Assembly: GCA_027080755.1 (NCBI GenBank)
Contig: JALWQC010000431.1
Span: 6,717-11,897 of the forward strand
DNA: 5,181 bases
Direction of reading: 5' to 3'
Source: Paracoccaceae bacterium
GTDB lineage: Bacteria > Pseudomonadota > Alphaproteobacteria > Rhodobacterales > Rhodobacteraceae
Below the pieces are notes generated by a model. The model was not told the DNA's origin. It made no database searches and worked only from the letters and a program-made list of their open reading frames with translations. Shown here one piece after another: positions 1-5,181 of this stretch. A program made the translations under genes and the position numbers. Each line of letters begins with the position of its first letter. The stretch's first letter is position 1.

Positions 1-76
1 CCGCCAGGCCGGACGGCCCGCCGCCGATAATGGCCACGTCGATATCGGGGCCGGAATGCAGGGAAGGACCGGTCAT
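1..76 (-). CDS. FAD/NAD(P)-binding oxidoreductase, N-terminal fragment (cut by window edge)
   Basis: Only the first 25 codons are present. After a short polar leader, residues 12-25 form a beta strand followed by a glycine-rich dinucleotide-binding loop (G18, G20, G23 in IGGGPSGLA), typical of the first Rossmann fold of flavoprotein oxidoreductases. The ATG overlaps the TGA of the preceding dehydrogenase gene by four bases (ATGA), and a strong ribosome binding site (GAGGGGGTG, 90-82) lies five bases upstream, so the start is well supported. Following a GlpA-like subunit with an iron-sulfur domain, it is probably the partner flavoprotein that passes electrons onward, as seen for GlpB-like or opine-oxidase-type multi-subunit dehydrogenases. 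That role is inferred from position. The family cannot be fixed from 25 residues. Confidence 0.8.
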   Translation of the reverse strand, partial: MTGPSLHSGPDIDVAIIGGGPSGLA

Positions 77-1458
77 TTTTTCACCCCCTCTCCGAGCGGC
101 GGCGTTAACCGCCCTTCGGTAATTTTTGCCAGCTTTGCGGAACAGAAAAACCCCTGACAGCGCCCCATCGTGGCCCGTGTCTGGCGTTTCAGCCCGCCAA
201 GCGAGCGCGCGGCGAGCGGGCCTTCCAGCGCCGCCTCTATTTCGCGCCGTGTGACCAGTTCGCAGTGGCAGATGATCTCGCCGTGGTCCGGCTCCTGCCA
301 GTCGCGGGGGGATCTTTCGGCAAGGCGGGTGGCCACGGGGATCACCGGATTTTCCAGCGCTGTGTGGTGGTGTCCCGCGTCCTGATAGAGGCCCAGCACA
401 TGCTGTGCGATCCCCAGCGCCCCGCTAAGACCGGTGGAACGAATGGCCCCGACGGTAATCCAGTTCGGCGCCCTGTCCTGCGATATTTGGTAGTCCTTGA
501 ATTCCGAGGCCGGACGCAGGCCGGCATAGGTGGCGGTGACGGGCATATCGGCCAGCGCCGGCAGCATTTCCACCCCCGCCGCAATCAGCGCGCGCAACGT
601 GTCCTGATCCGTAGAGGCATCCGTGCGGCTTTGCTGGTCCTCGGCGGTGGGGCCGACGGCGAGGTTGCCGAACACCGTGCGGAACAGCACGATACCCTTG
701 GTGCGCGCGGTCGGGACCGGCAGGATCACCGCCTGCGCCAGATCCGAGGCCGCCTTGTCGAACACCACAAACTGCCCCTTGCGCGGGGTAATGGTGAAAT
801 CCGCCTGTCCTGTCACCGCCTGATCCACCAGATCGCCGTAGAGGCCGGCGCAGTTGATCACCGTGGTGGCGCGGATCTGCCCGCAGCCGGTTTGCAATGT
901 CCAGGCCCCGTCGGAAAATTCGCCGCCCGTGACCGCGCAGTTGACGCGCAGCTCGCCGCCGTTTTCAAGCGACTGGCGCAGATAGGCGTAAGGGGCGCTC
1001 CAGGGGTCGATCAGGCTTTCGCCCGGGATGTGGATGGCGGCCTGTGCATGCGGGGCGAGGTGGGGCTCTGCCTTGTGCAGGGTGGCGGCATCGACCAGCG
1101 CCGCATCCGTAACCCCGTTGGCATGGGCCTTTTGCAGGATCCCGTCCAGTTGTGCGCGCTGTTCGTCGTTCCAGGCCACGACATAGGCGCCGGTTTCTTC
1201 CAGCGGCAGGCCCATATCGGCGTGGATGGCGCGGTATTCGTCGTAGCCGGCGCGGATGCAGGCCAGCTCCAGCGAGGCTTCGGGCGCGTCGAACCCCGTA
1301 TGCAGGATGGCGCTGTTGGCCTTGCTGGCCCCGTCCAGAATATCGCCGGCCTTTTCCAGCACGCAGACCCGCGCGCCGGCCAGCGTAAAGCGGCGGGCCA
1401 TGGCGCAGCCGACGACTCCGGCGCCGATAATCACCACATCAAAGGCTGTATTTTCCAT
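73..1458 (-). CDS. GlpA-like FAD-dependent dehydrogenase with C-terminal BFD-type [2Fe-2S] domain
   Basis: A 461-residue flavoprotein expected to oxidise a hydroxy-acid or alcohol-phosphate and pass electrons through FAD and an iron-sulfur cluster. Residues 6-36 form the FAD-binding Rossmann motif (G12, G14, G17, with acidic E35 for the ribose). Residues 7-355 fit the DAO family, ending in the conserved GLRP (313-316) and RSTGLSGALGIA (340-351) segments. Residues 393-445 form a BFD-like [2Fe-2S] domain with cysteines C398, C400, C434 and C439; the stretch TRATMGRCQGFFC resembles the matching part of E. coli GlpA. The order DAO then BFD is that of anaerobic glycerol-3-phosphate dehydrogenase GlpA and of LhgO-like COG0579 proteins. 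The start overlaps the phosphoesterase stop by one base (TAATG) behind a strong ribosome binding site. Family assignment is firm. Glycerol 3-phosphate as substrate is inferred from domain order and the neighbouring GpdQ-like gene; 2-hydroxy acids or opines remain possible. Confidence 0.9.
   Translation of the reverse strand: MENTAFDVVIIGAGVVGCAMARRFTLAGARVCVLEKAGDILDGASKANSAILHTGFDAPEASLELACIRAGYDEYRAIHADMGLPLEETGAYVVAWNDEQRAQLDGILQKAHANGVTDAALVDAATLHKAEPHLAPHAQAAIHIPGESLIDPWSAPYAYLRQSLENGGELRVNCAVTGGEFSDGAWTLQTGCGQIRATTVINCAGLYGDLVDQAVTGQADFTITPRKGQFVVFDKAASDLAQAVILPVPTARTKGIVLFRTVFGNLAVGPTAEDQQSRTDASTDQDTLRALIAAGVEMLPALADMPVTATYAGLRPASEFKDYQISQDRAPNWITVGAIRSTGLSGALGIAQHVLGLYQDAGHHHTALENPVIPVATRLAERSPRDWQEPDHGEIICHCELVTRREIEAALEGPLAARSLGGLKRQTRATMGRCQGFFCSAKLAKITEGRLTPPLGEGVKK
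82..90 (-). promoter_or_regulatory. Ribosome binding site of the downstream oxidoreductase
   Basis: The minus strand reads GAGGGGGTG followed by five A residues and ATG. It matches the anti-Shine-Dalgarno target with one mismatch. It lies inside the last codons of the upstream dehydrogenase gene, which fits translational coupling. Confidence 0.65.
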
Positions 1459-2270
1459 TATTCCGCCTCCTCGCGGTCGGCAAATTCATAAGGCCCGTCC
1501 AGTGTTTCGACCCGCACATGATGGGTGATCAGGTTCCCCGCCCCCGTCCAGTGGTGCAACAGATAAGCCGGAGCATCGATCAGGAACCGCGACGGGCGCG
1601 CCTGTGTCAGATCCAGATCCAGCGGCATCCCCATACTGGGCGCGGTGGTGACAACCGTGCCGTTCCAGCGCGCGTGTGTATGCAGGTGGATATGGCCGCA
1701 CAGGATGCGTTCGATGTTGGAATGGCGCGCCACGATTTCGCCCAGTTCGCCCGCCCCGAGGAAGCCGTCCTCGTCGCTTTCGGGCACGCCGCAGGCCAGC
1801 GGCGGGTGGTGCAGCGCCAGGATCACCGGCTTGTCGTTTCCGGCCAGTTGCATTTCCAGCCAGTCGCGGCGGGTTTTGCACAGCTCGCCCCCCGCGGCCC
1901 CCTTGCGGGTGCTGTCCAGCGCCACCAGACGCAGCGGCCCGAGGTCCAGCGTATAGCAGATAAACCCCGCCACCCTGCCCGGACAGGCCGGACCGGCAAA
2001 GACATCGTAAAGGACATCCCTGTCATCGTGATTGCCCGGAATGACCACATAGGGCATGTCCAGCCCGTCCAGAATGGATTTGGCGCGCAGGGCCTCGTTC
2101 CGGCTGAAATCATTGGTCACATCGCCGCTAAGGACCACCAGATCGGGGCGCAGCGGGCGGGTGTTGATATGAGCCACGCATTTCTGCAGGTTCTCGGCCA
2201 TTGGCACAAACCCGTAGGTCCGCCGACCCGAAGGGGCGATGTGGGTGTCACTGATCTGGGCCAGAAGCAT
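1458..2270 (-). CDS. Calcineurin-like metallophosphoesterase, GpdQ/class III cyclic nucleotide phosphodiesterase type
   Basis: A 270-residue two-metal phosphodiesterase with no signal peptide, so probably cytoplasmic. The dinuclear site is complete: D8 and H10 (ISDTH), D50 (SGDV), N80-H81 (GNHDD), H154 (HHPPL), and H193 and H195 (GHIH). Numbering and spacing of these ligands agree almost exactly with the glycerophosphodiesterase GpdQ, and the N-terminus MLLAQISDTH is nearly that of GpdQ. The related family members CpdA and Rv0805 act on cyclic AMP, so that activity cannot be excluded. I chose the ATG at 2270 because an AGGA lies six bases upstream and the protein then begins directly at the first beta strand. 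An in-frame TTG at 2303 would add 11 residues encoded across the intergenic hairpin and is unlikely. Its place between a solute importer and a GlpA-like dehydrogenase favours a catabolic role on a phosphodiester. Confidence 0.9.
   Translation of the reverse strand: MLLAQISDTHIAPSGRRTYGFVPMAENLQKCVAHINTRPLRPDLVVLSGDVTNDFSRNEALRAKSILDGLDMPYVVIPGNHDDRDVLYDVFAGPACPGRVAGFICYTLDLGPLRLVALDSTRKGAAGGELCKTRRDWLEMQLAGNDKPVILALHHPPLACGVPESDEDGFLGAGELGEIVARHSNIERILCGHIHLHTHARWNGTVVTTAPSMGMPLDLDLTQARPSRFLIDAPAYLLHHWTGAGNLITHHVRVETLDGPYEFADREEAE
1466..1472 (-). promoter_or_regulatory. Strong ribosome binding site of the GlpA-like gene
   Basis: The minus strand reads GAGGAGG, then CGGAATA, then ATG, a near-ideal Shine-Dalgarno at seven bases spacing. 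It sits within the last codons of the phosphoesterase gene (the Glu-Glu-Ala-Glu end), so the two genes are translationally linked. It fixes the dehydrogenase start at 1458. Confidence 0.75.
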
Positions 2271-2276
2271 CGGTTT

Positions 2277-2280
2277 TCCT
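2277..2280 (-). promoter_or_regulatory. Ribosome binding site deciding the phosphoesterase start
   Basis: AGGA on the minus strand lies six bases before the ATG at 2270. It supports this start over the upstream in-frame TTG at 2303, whose initiation region would fall in the GC-rich hairpin. Confidence 0.6.
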
Positions 2281-2290
2281 GCAAGATAAA

Positions 2291-2312
2291 GGGGGCGGCG
2301 CAAACCGCCCCC
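2291..2312 (-). terminator. GC-only hairpin between permease and phosphoesterase genes; possible partial terminator or mRNA stabiliser
   Basis: A perfect 8-bp inverted repeat, GGGGGCGG and CCGCCCCC, flanks a six-base loop (TTTGCG on the minus strand). It begins six bases after the stop codon of the second permease. In the direction of transcription it is followed by TTTATC, only a short and interrupted T-run, so full intrinsic termination is doubtful. As the only structured element in the only sizeable gap of the operon, it could reduce read-through into the enzyme genes or protect the 3' end of the transporter mRNA. On the plus strand no T-run follows. Confidence 0.5.
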
Positions 2313-2318
2313 GTCGTG

Positions 2319-3698
2319 TCAATTCCCCGAGCCGGCGGCATCCTGAAGATTGGTCGGGGCAAACACCCCGCCAAAAGCCCCCTGATTGGGATTGGAGGAT
2401 TCGCTGCCCCCGTCATCCGCCGGGGCGGTTTCGTTCAGGTTATCCGGCGCAAACACCCCGCCAAACGCGCCCTGGTTGGGGTTGGAGGATTCGCTGCCCC
2501 CCTCATCCGCAGGGGCGGTTTCGTTCAGGTTGGTCGGGGCAAATACCCCGCCGAAGGCGCCCTGGTTGGGGTTGTCCGCGCTGTCGTTTGCGGCCGGTTC
2601 CTGTGCCTCGGGGGCGTTGGCGGCGGCTTCGGCGGCGGCGGCGGCACGGGCGGCGCGCAGTTCTTCGATCCGGCGGGCGGTTTCGGCCTGCTTGGCAGCC
2701 AGAACCTCGGCCTTGCACTGCGCGGGGTTATAGCTTTGGGCGGTGTAGATCATGGTGATCGCGCCAAAGGCCAGCAGCACAAAAATAATCGCAGCCGGAT
2801 TGCCCTTCAGGAAGGCCGGCACGATGCCCTTGCGAACCGGAACCTCGCCCTTTTCCCTGGCCTGTTCCTTGCGCATCTTGTTGCGGCGGTAGGCCTCGTT
2901 TCCAAGGGCGGCGAAAACCGACAGGGCCACGATGATAAACGCCAGTGCAGAAATAGAGGGGTTGATCCCCAGCCGCACCTTTTGCGCCAGAACCGTCGTC
3001 AGGGTCTTGTATTCGACGATGGTAAAGGTCGTGGTGTTATAGTTTTCGAACGACGCCAGAAACGCCAGCACCGAAGCCGAGACAATCGCCGGACGCATGA
3101 ACGGCAGCAGGATCTTGCGGAAGGCCTGCGTATGCGTGGCCCCCAGATCCAGCGCCGCCTCGGTCAGGCCGGGGTCGAAGCGCTGCAAACGGGCAACGAA
3201 AACCAGCATGGCGTAGGAGGCGATAAAAGAGGACTGCCCCAGAATGGTCAGGAAAATCCCGTTGTGGAACAGATCCTTCAGCATGCTGCCGTCGGAAAGC
3301 CCCATGAAGATGCTCAGCCGGTCCCAGAAAACCAGCGTCGAGATCCCCAGCACCACGCCCGGGATCAGGATCGGGGCGATGATGATGGTATAGAAGGTAG
3401 AGCGGAACTTCGGCCAGACCTGTGTCAGCACCAGCGAGGCCGCAAGCCCCATCGACACCGACAGCGCCACCGTGCCAAACCCGATGATCAGGCTGTATTT
3501 CAGGCCGGTTTTGATGTGTTTGTCGTGAAACAGCACATCGAACCATTCAAAGGTGAAACAGGCCCAGGGCGACACCGACGGAAAGGACGAAGAGTTGAAG
3601 GCCGTCAGGCTCATCACCACCAGCGGGCCCAGAAGGTAGCCGAAGAAGATTACCAGATAGGTGCCAAGGGCAATGCGGGAAACGATACGGGAATTCAT
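2319..3698 (-). CDS. PotC-like ABC transporter permease with extra membrane segment and repeat-bearing C-terminal tail
   Basis: Inner-membrane permease of a polyamine/opine/iron-type ABC importer, 459 residues where PotC-type proteins are usually about 260-290. Residues 1-270 are a normal permease: membrane segments near 11-31, 67-92, 101-124, 147-170, 205-217 and 249-266, and the ATPase-contacting EAA loop at 180-203 (E180, G186, then ILLP at 196-199). A basic cytoplasmic stretch (270-290) leads to an extra hydrophobic segment at 302-320. This should place the rest in the periplasm: a lone C328, an alanine-rich helix (326-361), and from N376 to the end two and a partial third copy of a 30-residue repeat. 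The ATG overlaps the stop of the upstream permease (ATGA), with GGGGGA nine bases before it. The core role is secure. The tail is unlike any permease domain I recognise, and its function is unknown. Confidence 0.9.
   Translation of the reverse strand: MNSRIVSRIALGTYLVIFFGYLLGPLVVMSLTAFNSSSFPSVSPWACFTFEWFDVLFHDKHIKTGLKYSLIIGFGTVALSVSMGLAASLVLTQVWPKFRSTFYTIIIAPILIPGVVLGISTLVFWDRLSIFMGLSDGSMLKDLFHNGIFLTILGQSSFIASYAMLVFVARLQRFDPGLTEAALDLGATHTQAFRKILLPFMRPAIVSASVLAFLASFENYNTTTFTIVEYKTLTTVLAQKVRLGINPSISALAFIIVALSVFAALGNEAYRRNKMRKEQAREKGEVPVRKGIVPAFLKGNPAAIIFVLLAFGAITMIYTAQSYNPAQCKAEVLAAKQAETARRIEELRAARAAAAAEAAANAPEAQEPAANDSADNPNQGAFGGVFAPTNLNETAPADEGGSESSNPNQGAFGGVFAPDNLNETAPADDGGSESSNPNQGAFGGVFAPTNLQDAAGSGN
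2322..2573 (-). repeat. In-frame 90-bp tandem repeat, 2.8 copies, in the permease C-terminus
   Basis: Copies lie at 2573-2484, 2483-2394 and 2393-2322 (the last shortened to 72 bases before the stop). Each encodes a 30-residue unit starting NPNQGAFGGVFAP, followed by an acidic linker NLNETAPAD(E/D)GGSESS. Copies 1 and 2 differ at about 9 of 90 bases by direct comparison. The third keeps the NPNQGAFGGVFAP core and diverges to a QDAAGSGN end. The repeat length is a multiple of three, so gain or loss of a unit would keep the frame. Confidence 0.95.
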
Positions 3699-4624
3699 TT
3701 GCCGATATCCCCCATGTTAACTTTGAAAATCTTCATGAATGTCAGCACGATGATGATGGACGAAATCATCAGAACGATGGCATAGGCCGCGCCCTGCTGC
3801 CAGTTGAGCGAGTCGTTGAACCACTGGTAGACCAGCTGGGTAAACCACAGGCTGCTCGGTCCGCCCAGAATCTGCGGGGCGGCCAGGGCGCCGGCGGACA
3901 GCATGAACACCATGGTCATCCCCGAGGATATCCCCGGCTTGGCATGGGGGATCACGATGCGGCGGTGGATCCGCGGCCAGCTGGCGCCCATGTCGCGGGC
4001 GGCCTCTATCTGGTTGCGGTCCAGACTTTCGATGACGTTATACATCGGGAACAGCATCAGCAGGATGTAGGCATAGCCAAGACCGGCATAAAGCGCGACA
4101 TCGGCGCGGATGAAATCGATCGGCTCCTTGATCAGGTGCATCCACATCATGACCTCGTTGATCAGGCCGCTGTCCCCGAAGATGATGCGCAGGGCAAAGG
4201 CGCGCAGGATCTCGTTGATCCAGTAGGGGATAATCAGCAGAACCACCAGCAAACGCGCCAGCCCCTGCCCGCGCGCCTGACCCAGATAATAGGCCAGCGG
4301 GTAACACAGGATCAGGTCCAGAATGGTCACCGCCATCGCGGCAATGATCGTGCGCACGAACACCATCAGATCGACCGTGTTATAGGTGCCTTCATGCCCG
4401 TCCGCGCCGTAAAGCAGGTATTTGTAGTTGTCCAGCGTGTAGACATCCTTCGGCCCGCCCACCTCGGACGGGGGCAGGTTGTAGTGGAAGGAGTAGTCCA
4501 GCATGGACAGCTGCGGCAACAGGATCAGAACGACGACCCAGAACAGCACCAGAAACATCAGGATGCTGCCCATAACCTTGCCGTTGTTCTTGAAGAACTG
4601 TGAAAATATCATCTGGTTTTTCAT
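3695..4624 (-). CDS. PotB-like ABC transporter permease
   Basis: Inner-membrane permease of 309 residues, the usual length for the PotB/spermidine-putrescine class. It forms the channel with the second permease encoded just downstream. Hydrophobic segments are near residues 20-38, 90-113, 122-143, 176-197, 234-254 and 279-298, giving the six-helix binding-protein-dependent permease fold. The EAA loop that docks on the ATPase is at 207-226 (E207-A-A, G213, then IVIP). The IPYWINEILRAFA segment (132-144) is typical of PotB-like proteins. A periplasmic loop of about 50 residues follows the first helix (39-88). The start is nine bases after the ATPase stop, with AGGGG six bases upstream overlapping that stop. 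The solute cannot be read from the permease; polyamines, opines, amino acid derivatives and phosphonate-like compounds are all carried by related systems. Confidence 0.92.
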   Translation of the reverse strand: MKNQMIFSQFFKNNGKVMGSILMFLVLFWVVVLILLPQLSMLDYSFHYNLPPSEVGGPKDVYTLDNYKYLLYGADGHEGTYNTVDLMVFVRTIIAAMAVTILDLILCYPLAYYLGQARGQGLARLLVVLLIIPYWINEILRAFALRIIFGDSGLINEVMMWMHLIKEPIDFIRADVALYAGLGYAYILLMLFPMYNVIESLDRNQIEAARDMGASWPRIHRRIVIPHAKPGISSGMTMVFMLSAGALAAPQILGGPSSLWFTQLVYQWFNDSLNWQQGAAYAIVLMISSIIIVLTFMKIFKVNMGDIGK

Positions 4625-4633
4625 GACGCGCCC

Positions 4634-5181
4634 CTATTCCGACGCCAGATCGCCCGCAGGCATAACCACGGCGTTTTTGGCCTCGTAAGACAGGGTCAGC
4701 TCCGAGCCGCTTGCGGTATCGGGGTCCGTGCCGAGGTTGGGCATGGACATCTTGATTTCTTTTCCACCGTCGCCTTCAAGGAAAATGCTGTAGGTGTTGC
4801 CTTCGAATTCCTCGTTGATGACCTTGGCGGACAGGGTGGTTTTTTCGCCGCCGGCGCCGATGGTCAGGGCCTCGGGGCGCACGAACATCATGGCCTCGTC
4901 GCCGATGTCCAGCTTGCCCTTGGCGGCCGGTGTGATCGTGGCCAGCAAATCGCCGGAACGGTTGGTGCGCATCAGGGCCTCGTCCCCTTTGATATCGACG
5001 ATACGGCCACGGAAGACATTGTTTTCCCCCACGAAAGAGGCCACGAACGGCGTTGCCGGACGGTCATAGACATCATGCCCGCTGCCGATCTGGTCGATAA
5101 CCCCGGCGCGCATGACGGCGACATTGTCGGACATGGTCAGCGCCTCGCCCTGGTCGTGGGTGATGTAGATAAAGGTAATGC
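4634..5181 (-). CDS. PotA-like ABC transporter ATPase, C-terminal part (cut by window edge)
   Basis: The last 181 complete codons of a cytoplasmic ATP-hydrolysing subunit; the start, Walker A, signature and Walker B motifs lie beyond the right edge. The frame is open to the edge. It begins ITFIYITHDQGEALTMSD, where the His of THDQ is the H-loop histidine of the nucleotide-binding domain, and continues with the typical VMRAG-IDQIGS--DVYDRPATPFVASFVGENN transition. The Met at 5134 is internal and not a start. The remainder is a TOBE_2 regulatory domain (FVRPEAL motif at roughly 4870-4890, then the EFEGNTYSIFLEG strand). The order ATPase, PotB-like, PotC-like matches standard Pot-type importer operons. 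The solute-binding protein gene is not in the window and may lie upstream. Confidence 0.93.
   Translation of the reverse strand, partial: ITFIYITHDQGEALTMSDNVAVMRAGVIDQIGSGHDVYDRPATPFVASFVGENNVFRGRIVDIKGDEALMRTNRSGDLLATITPAAKGKLDIGDEAMMFVRPEALTIGAGGEKTTLSAKVINEEFEGNTYSIFLEGDGGKEIKMSMPNLGTDPDTASGSELTLSYEAKNAVVMPAGDLASE

Noticed and set aside
73..81. A run of six A residues at the dehydrogenase stop, a possible slippery site that could fuse it to the next gene
   Set aside because: The next gene has its own good ribosome binding site and ATG in a standard ATGA overlap, and no stimulatory structure is evident. Simple coupled re-initiation explains the junction.
265..1491. A 408-codon plus-strand open frame antisense to the dehydrogenase
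   Set aside because: Same composition artefact: no domain, no convincing ribosome binding site, and fully covered by the GlpA-like gene with intact motifs.
2271..2303. An N-terminal extension of the phosphoesterase starting at TTG 2303
   Set aside because: The extension would be encoded over the hairpin, lacks a credible ribosome binding site, and is not needed by the fold. The ATG at 2270 has AGGA at six bases and aligns with the GpdQ start.
2616..2665. GGC/GCG-rich triplet-like run in plus-strand DNA
   Set aside because: It encodes the alanine-rich helix of the permease tail in frame and reflects amino acid bias, not a separate DNA element.
1518..3785. A 755-codon open frame on the plus strand, antisense to the phosphoesterase and second permease
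   Set aside because: Its translation is a Gln/His/Arg/Gly-rich mix with no recognisable domain, as expected from the reverse of GC-rich genes that rarely use codons whose complement is a stop. The opposite strand holds clear, conserved proteins throughout.
4634..5134. A separate 166-residue protein starting at the Met at 5134
   Set aside because: The frame continues upstream to the window edge and encodes the H-loop THDQ just before this Met, so it is an internal methionine of the ABC ATPase.

Overview
The window is one tightly packed stretch in which all genes lie on the minus strand, so transcription runs from position 5181 towards position 1. The sequence is GC-rich, and the genes overlap or nearly abut. 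The protein families point to an alphaproteobacterium, most likely of the Rhodobacterales/Roseobacter type. That placement is inferred from gene style and content; no marker gene is present.

In transcription order there are six genes. (1) The 3' part of an ATPase gene of a polyamine/opine-type (Pot-like) ABC importer, cut by the right edge (5181-4634). (2) A PotB-like permease (4624-3695). (3) A PotC-like permease with an unusual C-terminal extension: an extra membrane segment, an alanine-rich helix and three copies of a 30-residue repeat (3698-2319). (4) A calcineurin-like metallophosphoesterase closely resembling the glycerophosphodiesterase GpdQ (2270-1458). (5) A FAD-dependent dehydrogenase with a C-terminal BFD-type [2Fe-2S] domain, built like GlpA (1458-73). 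(6) The first 25 codons of a second FAD/NAD-binding oxidoreductase, cut by the left edge (76-1). A GC-rich hairpin sits between genes 3 and 4, in the only intergenic gap longer than 10 bases. No stretch of 300 bases lacks a gene. No tRNA, rRNA, CRISPR array, insertion sequence or clear promoter was seen.

A reasonable reading is an uptake-and-breakdown operon. The importer would bring in a small solute, the phosphoesterase would cleave a phosphodiester, and the flavoprotein/iron-sulfur pair would oxidise the released alcohol or glycerol 3-phosphate and pass the electrons on. The substrate is not shown by the sequence. Glycerophosphodiesters are the most coherent guess, because GpdQ-like and GlpA-like proteins would act in sequence. 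The most unusual element is the repeat-bearing tail of the second permease, predicted to lie in the periplasm.
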